DNA of 64,000 bases from Lepisosteus oculatus (GCF_040954835.1 NC_090699.1:16113817-16177816), one strand, 5' to 3'; shown: positions 22,304 through 34,544, counted from the stretch's first letter. Notes: generated from the letters alone by a model not told the origin. Translations and numbers: made by a program.

Positions 22304-25000
22304 ATGTCCTCTTCCAACACGAGACTGGGAACGGTCCTCCTCTCTCTCACGCTGATCTCTTGGATCGGAGGGTACGAGTGCCTTGTCAACAGCAAGGTAA
22401 GCTGCTCGTCTGCAATTCGAACCCTGTGCCTTGTGAACTGTCCTCAAGTCCTTTAGTAGAGACCGTGCAGGGCAGTATCTCATCACACTGGGGATAGTAA
22501 CCCCACAAGGTCAGTAACAGTTTTGTGTCTTTCCAAATGTAATTGTTTGGCTAAAAGACCTGACATGACTTTCTTGCTAACAAGATATATATTTTCATTT
22601 TATTTCCACAATCACGGCAAAGATGGCTCCTGGTGAGTTTTTTTATACAAACTTTCTGGTATTACAAATGCTTCACCATGGCATTATATCAGCATTTCTT
22701 TATAGTGGCCGCATGATAATGAAGTTTCATTGTTAAAGTGATAATATTGTCATTGTTGCACTACCTTACACAGCCTTTGTGTAATGAAGTGCCCCTGTTC
22801 TCAGTTTTAAATGCATTTCCCTGAACCTTCTGGTTCATATGTTAGTGTTCATTCTGAAAAAAAACTGCTGGTGTGACACTGATGATTTCTTTGAATACAG
22901 TTCAAAATCTTCAAAGATTCACTTCCTTCTGTCTGTCAGTGTAGGACAATTCTATTCAGACTAAAGAGACTTGGTTCCTTCAGCCTGTCAGTGTACAACA
23001 CCCCCTTCAGACTAAAGAGACTCAGTTCCTTCAGACTGTCAGTGTAGGACACTGCCTTCAAACTAAAGAGACCCAGTTCCTTCAGACTGTCAGTGTACGA
23101 CACCCCCTTCAGACTAAAGAGACTCAATTCCTTCAGACTGTCAGTGTAGGACACTGCTTTCAGACTAAAGAGACTTAGTTCCTTCAGCCTATCAGTGGGA
23201 CACTCCCTATAGCTCCAAAATGTATCTGCTTTCTCTTCTCTGTACTGATTTCAGAGCTGCAAAATCTTTCATATAGCATGGTGACTAAAATTGTACTTGA
23301 TATTCTAATGAGGCCTCACTAATGAATTATACAGTTTATTCACCCCTTGATTTAAACCCCACCATTCTGTTTGCCTTTTCAATTTCTTCTATAAGAAGAT
23401 GTCAATGGTGAAACAGAGCATTATCCTGACGAACAATCCCTGTAATCCCATTTCGAATGTAATTTCAGTGCAATCTAGAAGGAAAATGGAAGAATGAGCT
23501 GGGCTCCATCATGACCCTCAGTCCTTTGGATAAAAATGGCTTTTTCACTGGCACCTACCACACCACGGTGACCGCCAACAGCAACCTGGTCACCAAGGAG
23601 TCACCACTCATGGGAAACCTGAATGTGTTCACTGCCGACACTCAACAAAGAGTGTTTGGATTCCTGGTCAACTGGACTTTTTCAAGTAGGGGAATCTTTT
23701 TCTCCAGCTGTTTTCCTATTTCAAACTTTCAGTTACCCGCTCCTACCTGTTTTCCTACATAGTCTATCTATAACGAAACAAGATTTCCTTGCTCACATTT
23801 TCATACCTTTATATTCTGCTACAGAGGTTATGTTATCTCAAGAAGGGTTCTGCTGCCCTCCTCTGGCCATTCATACACCGTCACTCAGCCGGGGTCTGCA
23901 GTGTAAATCCAGCCAGCGGGCAGCAGCTCTCCAGGAGCGCAGTCAGACAGCTGTGTGTTCTTGCAGCAGAGGAGGGGGCGGAGCTGCAGGCTAGGCCCCG
24001 CCCCATTGTGGAGACGTTTCATTCACAAGCACCAAAGTAGTGGGCGAACCTGATGACTGCAGGATATGCACATCCCATTAAAAATGAAAGTGTTGAGATG
24101 ATGGCACGCTGTCTCTCTCACAGCCTGTGCTGTTTCTGTGCAGACTCTGTGACCTCCTTCGTCGGGCAGTGCTTCGTGCAGAAGGATGGCACTGAACGCC
24201 TTCAGACGACATGGCTGCTCAGGGGCTCAGCGGCCACAGAGGAGGACAACTGGTCCCAGACCAGGCGAGTTCACTGCGTGTTCATTCTGGGGCAGGCGGC
24301 GCACTGTAATGCTCAGTAGCCTTGCTCCCATCATGCACTGGGTCATCAGTATTCAGTGTCCAGGACAAGCTGGGACACTACAGGTGCAGGGAGTATACAG
24401 TGCACCTGTACAGTGTGAGCATCTCTTCGTACAGTTCAGTCTGCTCTAGCTGTCCAGTCTCTCTACACTCAGGCCAATTGGCTCAAGAGGGTGGCCTTGA
24501 GGAATCCATCAGCTTTCAGGTAATGCCAGGCTCTCCATTCCTGGGCCTGGAGGACCCGTCTTTGAGATTTCTTGGAACACAGAGCCCAGAGAGCCAGGAG
24601 AAACCTGCATGTTGGCCCAATTTAGCCCATAATGAGTTGATTGTTCTCATTAAGAGTCAAGTTACAGTGTAATGCCTGCAGATATTTCTCAATCATGAAA
24701 GAAGAGAGACTGGATAAGGACTGGATACCAACCCTCCAGGACAGGGCAGAGCTAATGAGTCCTGAGCCAGGGCCTCTATCCTGCAGTGCCCCCTACTGGC
24801 AGGACAACGATATTTTCCACATTCAGAGACTTTTCACTAGGCTACTTAAGTACTGTTTAAATGTTATAGAAAGAGTTCTAAAACAAGAATGTAAATGAAA
24901 ACATTTACTGATAACTCTAATGACAAACATTGCGTTAACATACTTTTCGGTATTTTTCATTCACAGGGTCGGCACAAATGTGTTTACCCGTCTAAACTGA
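22304..25000 (+). CDS. Avidin-family biotin-binding protein, four exons
   Basis: Exons: 22304-22396 (leader), 23469-23685, 24144-24264, 24967-25000, stop TGA 24998-25000. Exon 1 gives a signal peptide with the core LGTVLLSLTLISWIGG. Exon 2 starts CNLEGKWKNELGSIMTLS and runs through FTGTYHTTVTANSN, KESPLMG and FGFLVNWTFS. Exon 3 gives SFVGQCFVQKDG, TTWLLRGS and DNWSQT; exon 4 gives RVGTNVFTRLN. Most biotin contacts of chicken avidin are in place: N, L and S of KNELGS; Y, T, V, T and A of TYHTTVTAN; W, F, S of NWTFS; the S, T, F that follow; W of TTWLL; W of DNW; N of GTN. The avidin disulfide cysteines (CNLEG and GQCF) are kept. One contact differs (avidin T40 is N here). The mature protein would be about 125 residues, normal for avidins, and secreted. 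The last intron uses a GC donor (gcgagt). Fish avidins are known from zebrafish. Confidence 0.93.
22930..23215 (-). repeat. 51-bp minisatellite in avidin intron 1, LINE-like reading frame
   Basis: About 5.5 copies of a 51-bp unit (cagtgtaggacactgccttc, then agactaaagagactcagttc, cttcagactgt). Since 51 is a multiple of 3, the minus strand reads as a 17-residue repeat SYTDSLKELSLFSLKGV. That resembles the Y.eRLkeLgLfsLe.RR segment near the C-terminus of CR1-type LINE ORF2, so the array probably grew from a small LINE fragment. It is not a gene. Confidence 0.8.
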
Positions 25001-26863
25001 GACTTCAGAAGAAAACAAGAAGGGTACAGTCATCTCTAATTGTGTCTGTATGTTGTCACCTCACCTAGAGAATCATGGCTCCACAATAAAGCGTTTTCTC
25101 ATTACACGGTGTGCAGTGGCCATTATTTCACTTTCTAAATCACCAGGAGGAAAAAATATTTAAGACAACTAAGTCAAAGAAATCAAATTTATCTCTACAA
25201 TGCAAAAAAGGATTGGACCTAAAGAGTTCACTGGAGAGAGGCAAGTATTTCATATCCAGGCTTTGGGCATCAATTTCACAACCCATTTACCCTTAATCGT
25301 GTAAGAACATCTGCTGCTGAAATGTTGTGTCTAGTAGGACCTGGATCACAGTCATTGTGTGTTATTATACTTGAATAATTACAGATAAGCTGCCATGCTT
25401 TAGACAATGCTATAGGGTGCTGAACACTCCTGTAATGATTAGCTGAGCTGATCTTATACTCCAGGCCAGACAGGAGTGGCTGCTTCTTTAAGGAAGTAAT
25501 TGTAACGCCTACTACTGGAGATGGGAGACCTGTGCAGTACCAGTTTACTCTCATCAGGGCTGAGTTAGCTGGTGCAGCTACTTAACACCCTAGATCACAG
25601 CTTCTAAACCAGACCCCCCAGCCTGCAAGTGTCGCTACACCTCCCAGAGCTGTTGAGCATCGTTCTCTCCTCCCACAAGGACCACCACATCGTCAGCGCA
25701 GGTAGACAGAGGGAGCTGCCGACAGAGAATCCAGGAATCCCAGTCCGCATCTCAGTCAGCACTGAAGAGGCCAGGGACAACAGTCTGTCCATCTACAGTG
25801 TGCCCGTCTACAGTGGGGCTGCCCTGCCGTGTCCCCCTGCATCAAAACAGCAGTCAGACCCCTGATCTCCTGCCCTGCATGTTCCCAACCAGCAGGAGGT
25901 ACTCCAGCGGTCACTGCCTGACCACCAGCCTCCACTGCCCACCACAAATACCAATGGCCACACCCTGCCCTGGTCAGAATCTCCGCGCTAGTCTAGAACA
26001 ATAAGACCAAGCGTCAAGGCTCAGCAGCATGGTCACAACCCTATTGGGAAAATAGGGACCCCCCCCTACCCCCCACACAGGGGGTGTCTCCAGCCCCATC
26101 ACCCCTCTCCAGAGCTGTGGAAAGACCCTGTCATGGAAATATAACTATCAAGGAAGCCACAAGAGAGCGTTCTCACCTGCGTAAGGTCTTTATTTCAATA
26201 TTGCAATATTGGGAGCCCTGTTGGCACTTTCCTCAGGACAAAAACAGATTACATCATAAAAACAAAAAAAAGAAGCACCAGTATATTTTTTGCAAAGCTT
26301 ATCAGTAACCTTCGGCTAATCTAATGACCCAGACAGTACATACTGTTTTGATACACTGTCTTCTAAAAGTAACCTAGACAGTGCCTACTTTGTTGGCGCA
26401 CTTTCTTCTAAAAATCTGCACGTAGCACAGCAGTTACATTCTTGTTATATATTTTCCTAAAGCTCTCTACATTTTAAGAATCAATTTACTTATTAGATTT
26501 CCATTTCAACCCCCACCATTTTCCTCATCTCTGTGAGGAGAAAATGAGAGAGAAAAAAAAGTAATAAACAACAAACCAGTTTCTAGTGTCAACACCCCCA
26601 CTACTATTACTTTCCATAAAAAAGAGCAGCCAGTCATCAATATAACTGCCATCATATTAACACTATATAATACCATCATTGTTCAAATTTTTCACAGTCC
26701 AAGTGAGCATTTAAGACAAAACATCAGTGCAGATACAGAACCCCCCCCAAAAATATATAACATTCCAATACTGCCTGGACAGAGTCTCACGTTTGTCGAA
26801 CATGCTGTGACTCTATTGATCTTTTCCAAGTAAGCTGTGAGCAAGTCAGCCTGTGTTCATGAG
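25001..26863. other. Between avidin and gene B, no gene recognised
   Basis: AATAAA at about 25085 (cacaataaagcg) is a likely polyadenylation signal for the avidin gene. The frames at 25276-26004 overlap on both strands without domain similarity. 26160-26300 contains a long A-rich tract near accagtatattttttgc. The 3' UTR of gene B (minus) probably extends into 26400-26860. Confidence 0.4.
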
Positions 26864-29800
26864 TCAATGACGTCTCTCATTTCCACAGCGGACAGGAGGC
26901 AGCAGCACAAGGTCTTTCGATCGATCCCAGGTACCGAAGACAGGATAGATCTTCTCTCCCTGACCGAACTCCATGTCGGTGAACGTGAAGATGTGAGTTC
27001 TGGACTCCACTGTGTAAAAGGAGACCTTCCTCTCCTCAATATCCACACACACCCCCACTGACTTGGATCGCACGCTCTGCTGAGAGGAGAAAGACTCCAG
27101 GCACCAGTACCCATCTCCAGGAACAAACTGGACCCAGCTTCTAACACTGGCCGACTCTTTGGTCACACCTATTCTCCAGTCACCGTTCACCTCTACCTCC
27201 CAGTAGCGTCTCCCAGAGGTGAACCCCTCGCTGCCCCGGACACAGAGCCGGCAGTCGAATCTCTCCTGACTGTCCGGGACATCCCTCGGCTCTCCTAGTC
27301 TCACCCTCTTCCCATCCTCGGACAGGGTGAGCTCAGGGTGAGCTGTATCAGGATCAAGGGTCACGTTAACTGCAGGACGAAAATGGACAACAGCTGGAGA
27401 GACGATAGGTCATTAAAGACCCCAAGTAAATAAAGTATTATTCTCAGATAAGGGCAGAGAGAAACTCCAGCTAACGGTGTGCAAAATACCCTCTCTTCTG
27501 TAAATAGCTGGATTACTGTAGGATGTTTCACATACGAAGCATAAAACAAACAGCACATAATGACCGTTTTCTTAAAGATTCTAACTTTTAGTTTATATAG
27601 TGCCTTTTTGTTTTCTGACAGTTCCTGGGAGTTATCCAGTGAACAACAATCTCCTTGTCTGCTGGACGAGAGGGGAAAGTGTGACCTGGCCCAGACACTG
27701 GCAAGGCAACATCCTCCACTGAAATATCACAGTTTCCATGTAGAACTGGACAGCGTACAAATCACTGACTCATTCCACAGGAGAGTCTGTCAGGGCAGAA
27801 GCATAGACACCCTGTATATCAGCCCTGTACTGTGAAGGGGACTCCTGTATCCCAGTTCAATAGCACAGACCACAGCACATAGCATTTGGGTGAAAGGTTT
27901 TCTGCTCTGTTTACCCCACTAGGAGAGAATTCCCTATTGGCCATTAGATTGAGACAGATATTCCCACCTTGAAGTGCCTATTGATCTTTCCATCCTGCAT
28001 GGGAGATGAAATCACCATGTTGGGATTTACAGAAACATAGGACTGTACACAGCTACTGCTGTTTACACAGTACAAATGCCAATGTGTGATTTCAACTTCA
28101 CACTAAAGAGATATCATGGGATTGTGCTCAACAGCCCCGACCCCAGAGGACTAAAATAACCCCTCTTTGTTACAGCATCAGTGTGTTTATTTTGTCATCA
28201 TCTTCAACAAGTAGGAGACAGACCTACCTGCGGCACTGCACAGCCACTGCCACTCTGAAACACAGAGATACAGACACTGTTAATCACAGACACACACTGG
28301 GACACAGAGATACAGACACTGTTAGTCACAGACACACACTGGACACAGAGATACAGACACTGTTAATCCCAGACACACACTGAACACAGAGATACAGACA
28401 GTGTTAGTCACAGAAACACACTGGACACAGAGATACCGACACTGTTAATCACAGACACACACTGAACACAGAGATACAGACACTGTTAGTCACAGACACA
28501 CACTGAACACAGAGATACAGACACTGTTAATCACAGACACACACTGGAACACAGAGATACAGACACTGTTAGTCACAGACACACAGTGGGAATAAGATGA
28601 TCCTAGAAATGTTTCACTGTTTTCATAAATGCTTTCATAAATAAAGCAATTAGATCCCACATGCAGACTGTGTCCAGAAAAACACTGAGTTCACTCACCA
28701 TATTGTCTCTCTTCCCCTGTAGAGAAACAAAAAGAGTCAGCAAAACTGATACAGACTCCAGCAAACGATACTCTTCTATAGTCACACTAATTTAATGCCA
28801 TTCCGATTTCCTCAGTGTCTCCCCTCTGTAAGAAACAGTGGTGTCAGTAACTGATACAGACTCCTGCATTGACACTGGCTTTTAAAAAAAAATCACACTA
28901 ATCCAGATTCCCAGAGTCTTTCCTCTGTAAGAAAGAGTAGAATCACAGACATTCAGACACACATCTATAATGAGCACATACTGTCCATTCTTCTCCACTG
29001 GATCACCAGAAGTGCTGATGCTGCTACAATCACAGCTGCTGTTACACAGAAAGCCACCATCCATCCAGAGGGTCCAGGGAAAAAGTCTCCTGGAAAACAG
29101 CAAAGGGATATAATCCCACAGGAAATCAGACAGTTCCCAGATTTCACACCTCCTCTTATCTAAGTTTAAAAACTTGAAATTGTGAATTTGAAGTTGCCAA
29201 GCAGCCTGCATGACGTGGAGAGGTAGGAGGAGACTGGAGTGCATGGCAAAAAACAGAGAACATGCAAACTCCACACCGAAGGCAGATAAATCTAGAACTG
29301 AACCCCCCAGGACCAAAGAACTGGGAGGCAGCAGCACTGACCTAGTGGCCACCATACTGCCTGATGGAACAAAACAATTGTAGAAGAGATCTGATTATTA
29401 CTGGTCAGTGTATTGAAAAATAATGATTATAAACAGGTCAAAGTCAGAAGGAAATCATGAAACCAGTCAAGAAAGAATATACTGTACATATATATCCATA
29501 CATACTCAGTAGTACTAGTACTTACTGGGTATGTGGAGCTGAGATTCCCAGTCTGGTTCAGGAAGAGCACTTCTGACCAGACAGGAGAAGATGTTGGACT
29601 CCTGCTGGACTGGGATGTAGCTGCTGACACTGAGGAGCCCCTGACTGTCCTTCTCCACTGTGCCGCTGGACAGTGAGGTCACATCATGTCCATCCCTGTC
29701 TGTCCAGATCACTGCAGGTGCAGGGAACCAGCCCTCTGACCTGCACAGCAGCTGGGTCTGACCTCCTCCAGGGGAGTGGAGAGACACTGAGGGCTGGGAG

Positions 29801-31529
29801 CCCAGGGCTGTGGATTCATCACAACAGGAGATATTAAAGGACTGACGACAAGAAGACCTTATTTTGCAAAGGAGACGTTATGCCACCCTGATACGTCTTG
29901 ACCCATTTCACTGCGGATGTGTGGCCTTCATGAAATAAATCTATATTAATGAATGGCTAGATGACCGTAATCTAATGAAAGAGTTTGAAATGAATTGATG
30001 GAATTCAGTAGGGGGTCTTAGAAACTTTCAGAACGAAGAGTGTCCTTAGGCTCGAAACAAATTCTGCAGAACATCTTCTGGAGCTGCAAAACATTTCGCA
30101 TCATGTAAAAGTACCTGGAAAATGATTGATAACAGGGTTATTTATAAAGGAAAATTATAAAGTTGGAACTGGGGACATTTTGCATCCACTGCAAGTTGGA
30201 ATAGTTTATTTCAAAATATACTGTAAGGTGACCAGTGTCCGTTTGTTGCGAGATAATCTAACTGTAATGTCAGAAATATTACATCGTGTTTAAAGGCGTT
30301 GTCGTGTATGTAAATGTTTTTTTTTTAAAAAGGAAAGTTAGACACATGAGGCTGAGAGTTAGCTTGCTGTTATTATTTGCAGTACTCCTGTTCTGTGCCA
30401 GGCTGTGGATAAATATATGGAAACCCTCCCACAATATTTTCCAATTCAATTCCAATAAAGACCAGCTGCCAGTGACAGATGAGACCTGGAGGATATCGCC
30501 ATGGCCAGGCAGTTAAAGGGTTCGTAACAGATACTATCAGGAAGTCGCCCAGTGGGTTTATGGGACTTGTAGATCCTGTTAACTAAGGCAGCACGTCTGA
30601 GCTCTTCTAATAATTAGTTCCATACACTTATATGGCTCTTATCTGGACACGGCATTTAAAGCTCTTTATAGGTAATGGGGATCCCCTCCACCACCAGTGT
30701 GCAGCCCCACCTGGATGATGCTTCAGTCTACTCACACACACCAGCTCAACACCCTGGGATTTTTAATGACCACAGAATGTCAGGACCTCAGTTCTAGGTC
30801 TCATCAGAAGGACGGCACCTTTTTACACTATAGTGTCCCCATTGCTATCCTGGGTCACTAGGACCCACACAGACTGCAGGGTGAGCGCCCTCTACAGGCC
30901 CCACTAACACCTCTTCCAGCAGCAACCTCATATTTCCCAGGAGTCTCCCCTCCAGGTACTGACCAGGCTCACGCCTGTTGAGTTCAGGTGCTGCCAGCTG
31001 TGAGCTGCAGGGGGATACAGCCACTGGACAGATGCTAAATTATGGGAGCCCCCTCATCACTGATGCTAACCCATGCACAGCAGGCAGCATAAACTAGTAG
31101 CTTCTGCCTGCTAAGAGGGAGCATTACAGGGGAACTGTATGGACGGTGCACGATCTTCCCCAGCGAGGACGGAAAACTCACTGGTAAAAGCCAGCTGGAC
31201 GTCCGCGTCGCTGTGGTAGTGCGGCGACAGCACCATGCACTTGTAGTGTCCGTGATCGGAGCGCCTCACATCCCACAGTCTCAGGGACACGTTGCCCCGG
31301 CCGAGCTCCTCCAGGAACAGCTCGGCTCTTCCCCCGTAGTAGGGGTCCTGGATGTTCACGTTGTACCTGCGGTACTGGTACAAGCAGACCATGGCCTTTC
31401 GATCCTCTCGAAACCACCTGACCTCCAGGTCCGTGGCGTTGATGCCTGGCGCGAGGGAACAGGGCAGGACCGTGTCTTTGCCCGCGGCGGCGACAACAGG
31501 GGCAGCTGGAGCCACGACCTGAAAGGGCT
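26864..31529 (-). CDS. Butyrophilin-like gene B: V-set, C-type Ig, transmembrane, mini-exons, B30.2
   Basis: Minus-strand exons, all phase 1-1: V-set 31529-31182 (348 bp; PFQVVAPAAPVV, DTVLPCSL, LEVRWFR, AELFLEELGRGNVSLRL, HGHYKCMV); C-type Ig 29807-29526 (282 bp; LGSQPSVSLHSPGG, LLCRSEGWFPAP, SNIFSCLV); membrane exon 29089-28982 (108 bp; WMVAFCVTAAVIVAASALL, then VIQWRRMD); 18-bp exon 28716-28699 (REERQY); 27-bp exon 28254-28228 (EWQWLCSA); B30.2 exon 27369-26864 (V-N-V-T-LDPDTAHPELTLSEDGK, REGF-like SEGFTSGRRYWEVEV, DWRIGVTKES, SVGVCVDIEERKVSFYT, KIYPVFGTWD; TGA 26866-26864). The exon chain stays in frame throughout, giving a type I surface receptor of the butyrophilin/B7 class. The leader exon was not found; it should lie right of 31545. 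A SINE sits in the V-C intron. Confidence 0.88.
28255..28592 (-). repeat. Short array of the gene A 41-bp minisatellite
   Basis: About 8 copies of the reverse complement of the unit at 6870-10420 (here cacagagatacagacactgt, then taatcacagacacacactgg). On the minus strand the last unit ends in tgtgtttcag, the acceptor of the 27-bp mini-exon 28254-28228. Position and orientation relative to the gene are the same as in gene A. Confidence 0.93.
29225..29365 (-). mobile_element. tRNA-derived (V-type) SINE fragment
   Basis: The run gagaacatgcaaactccaca followed by ccgaaggcag, gaactgaaccccccaggacc and gggaggcagcagcactgac is the reverse complement of the fish SINE pattern CACTGCTGCCTC...GGTTCGATTCC...GGAGTTTGCATGTTC, also seen at 58222-58380. 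It lies between the membrane and IgC exons of gene B. Confidence 0.7.
30630..31010 (-). mobile_element. 5S-derived SINE, long partial copy
   Basis: Shares with the full-length element at 53836-54412, in reverse complement: ctctttataggtaatgggga, cagccccacctggatgatg, caccctgggatttttaatga, ctcatcagaaggacggcacc, gggtgagcgccctctacagg and ctcttccagcagcaacctc. It then stops after ccaggtactgaccaggctca, in the 5S-like head. It sits in the V-C intron of gene B. Confidence 0.8.
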
Positions 31530-33054
31530 CTGAAAGAGCAAGAACACACAGCTGGCTGGAGTCACGCAACCCCACTAAACGGGCAAACACACTAAGGGCT
31601 GGCTACTGGCAGAATGCAATTCATCTGTCTTGCTAGCGGCTTCATCCAATTCAGGGTCCTGGGGGAGACAGAGCCTATCCCAACCCTGGGAATTCCAGCT
31701 GCTGGGAGCCATCCCTGACCTTTAACCCTCCACTGACGCTCCTCTTAATCAGCGGCCTGGAGATCAGTGTCCAGAGTACCTCACTAGAGTAAAATTTGGA
31801 GGTAAGAGCTGAGCACAAGTCCTTTGCTTTCCTAGTGAATGATCATTTCATGAAATATAGGAATACGTCTGCCCTCACTGTACCTGATAATGAGAGACAG
31901 GCCTGGTGAAGAAACAGCAGAAGCACAAACAGCATTTCTGATTAGTGAGATTCCATGTCTGAGAGAAAGAGAGTCTGACTGGTCTTGCATCATCATCCAT
32001 GAAACACACGCTCCGATTGGTCAGACATTATCCCTGGAAAAACAAAAAGAGACACTGAGCTGGCAGACTTTGTCACCCCTGAAATGTACATTGTACGGTT
32101 TCACAGATCACAGATTTTAACTGCAGAAATGTTGCCTGAATGGTCAGAATACCACCAGAGAAAACAGCACAGCACTGTAGTCACAGCATTTCAAAAACTT
32201 GAAAGTGAGATTAAATACGGATTATATGTTCAGTGACAACATCATACAGAAGGTACAGGCTGAAGGGTTTCTCCGAGAAACCCTGATATGCATCAGACAG
32301 TCCTGGAGTTCATGAGTTCTCCTGGGACCAGCGACTGATACGGCTCTGGATCCGAGAGCACCAAGCTGAAAGAATCAATATTAAATCAGAGGTGTTACCT
32401 GGCTGCTGAGAGTCAGGGGGTGACCTGTGAGAAGTGGGGTGCCATGAGGGGCTGGACTGAGGGCAACCCTCTGAGGGTTTGAAACTTTAAGCTTTGCCCT
32501 GGGCTGGTTGAGAACAGAGGATTATGGGAGAGAGTCAGACGCCCTGGACTGGGTGTAAACACTGTCTCACTGACGAGTCATGAAAATGCTACCACAGGAT
32601 CTGAAATAAGCATTCTAGTCTGATATGTGAGAATCCTTTTGTTATCTGTGCTAATAATCTGTTTAAATGGTCATAACTACTTTTTTAAGTGGTCTCTGCA
32701 TCTTAATGAACAGAAAAGTGTTCATTTCCATCTGGGTTGTGCCATATTTTATAAACACTATCCGTGTCATTTTAAACAGGCTACAGCTGCCTTGGTAATC
32801 TTGTGCTGACGTATTTCCCTGTGAATCTGTTATTACTGTATAACCAAAACACGAACAGACCAGAACAATGGCCCAAACTAGTTCATAAAGACATCTCGGA
32901 TTTTCCCAGTGGCTACACCGTTGACCCCAGATTCCAGAGGTCAACCTTGAATGGTTGTGACAAATGTGCCCTGACAATTCCCAGTCATAACCCAGTTGTT
33001 AAGTTCTGTAATCTTTTAAGTTGGATAACTGGGCAATATCTGTCTCACAAACTT

Positions 33055-33200
33055 AGAGGACGAGTGGAAACTACAGGGAAGTGCATCTAAAACGTAGAGC
33101 ACTACTTTACACGTAGGGTGGTGGGAGTGTGGGACAAGTTGCCCAGCCATGCTGCTGAAGCCGATATCTCTGGTGCTTGTGAGACGTCAGGGTGAGACCC
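33055..33200 (+). mobile_element. CR1-type LINE 3' fragment
   Basis: The segment ctactttacacgtagggtgg, then tgggagtgtgggacaagttg and cccagccatgctgctgaagc is the usual CR1 ORF2 tail (LRFFTQ.RVVGVWNKLPSHAAEA-like). The same segment recurs at 36160-36545, 48880-48990 and 57270-57440. Confidence 0.65.
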
Positions 33201-33749
33201 TCCAGTTAGGACAGGGGACACTTTTCTACAGCTCTGCTAATGACAGTGTATTCTGGACCCCTTTACATACAGTACATTTGTATGACACTTCAATTTATAA
33301 TCGTGAGAAATTCACTAATGCTTCAATAATTCTTCTCAAAGAAGAAGAAACCTACATTTCGCAACTCGGTCAATACAGTAGATACTGTATAGAAAAAATA
33401 ACATCCCCATTTCAGGCGTTAACTCGTTTAAACAAAACAAGCAAGGAAAGTGAATTAAGTCAAGCCCGAGTCCGATTTTGTCATCTAACGTCGGTGCTTT
33501 GATCGAGTTTAATCTGCGTTTTAATGTTAAAAAATGTTGAGTTTAGAATGGGGCCTACAGAGGAAACTCCAGAGATCTATAGTAACGACATCCTAAAAAA
33601 ACAAACAGCCCTGAGCTGCATTTCACTTTTACTTTTTTTCTTAAAGTGAAAATCTACAAAACGCCACTCACAAGCTGTAAACGTGTGGCACAGTATATTT
33701 ATCACTTACCACTGCCCTTTAATAAGCCCCAATCTCCATAGCTGGGTCT

Positions 33750-33960
33750 TTGTCCGACTTTGTTCAGAAAGTACAAGAACCGCTTACTCTGAACACTGCG
33801 CAGTTCTGCGAGGAAGCTTGCGTGACGTCAGAGACCCGGCTGCGCTCCGTCAGCTTCTGACAGGAGTACTTTGTTTTCAGTCGGGTCCCCGGCACGCCAC
33901 TCGCCAGCGAGTTAAATGCTGTATATTTATTCAATGGTAGCCGCCCAGAGCTCACATTAA
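33750..33960. promoter_or_regulatory. CpG-containing patch with a palindromic CRE (TGACGTCA)
   Basis: The palindrome TGACGTCA at 33823-33830 lies in a patch with more CpG than its neighbours (gaggaagcttgcgtgacg, acccggctgcgctccgtc, tccccggcacgccactcgcc). It is upstream of gene B on the minus strand, so it could be that gene's promoter, but there is no direct evidence of a start site. Confidence 0.25.
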
Positions 33961-34544
33961 ATCTGTCAGTTGTCAGCAGTGTTGACACTTGAGCCTCGCT
34001 AACCGTGACTGTAAACTACGAGATGGCCGATTTCCTTTTCCGAAAGGAGCCTGACAGACGGTTTTAGCAACGAATTATTTTGTGCGGGTGTGCCGGACAT
34101 AATGTACGTCAACCGCCGTGCGTTATTTCTACAGTCGATGTAGTGTACCTCTCCACACGTAGTTACCGAAAACTCAAAAGTCCAAAATTTATAAACGGTT
34201 TATACTGATGCCATCGAGTTTTTTTCCGCACTAGATGTTATGAAATTCCTTTACTGTTGCAGTTGAATCTCCCCTTTCGGTTTTTCTCACCCAGTACAGT
34301 ACGTCTGTGAATCTTAGCTCGACGTTTTGTATTTCTGGCCAGCATGGAGAAAACACGTTTTGCTCACTAATATGTTTTTAATCAACAATTCCTCATCAGT
34401 TTCTGGAAATGCATACGCTTTTGTTTCAAATAATAATACAATTATGCTAAATTACAAAAATAAGGTTCAGCACGTGTGAAATAGAAGCTTTTCAGAATAT
34501 TCTAAACGTGTCTCACACCTCTGTGCCACCTGAACAGCGCAGTA

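Larger units (their letters stand above)
31530..34500. other. Upstream of gene B: repeat fragments, no clear exon
   Basis: 31620-31740 (cttcatccaattcagggtcc, then gacagagcctatcccaaccc) is a V-SINE 3' fragment in minus orientation. 33050-33200 carries a CR1-type 3' end (listed). The leader exon and promoter of gene B should be here but I could not place them. The other open frames lack motifs. Confidence 0.4.

Noticed and set aside
22936-23154. 72-codon repeat protein on the minus strand
   Set aside because: Produced by a 51-bp minisatellite in an avidin intron; LINE-derived at best.
26837-27061. Plus-strand frame over gene B's B30.2 exon
   Set aside because: Antisense shadow; the minus strand carries the domain.
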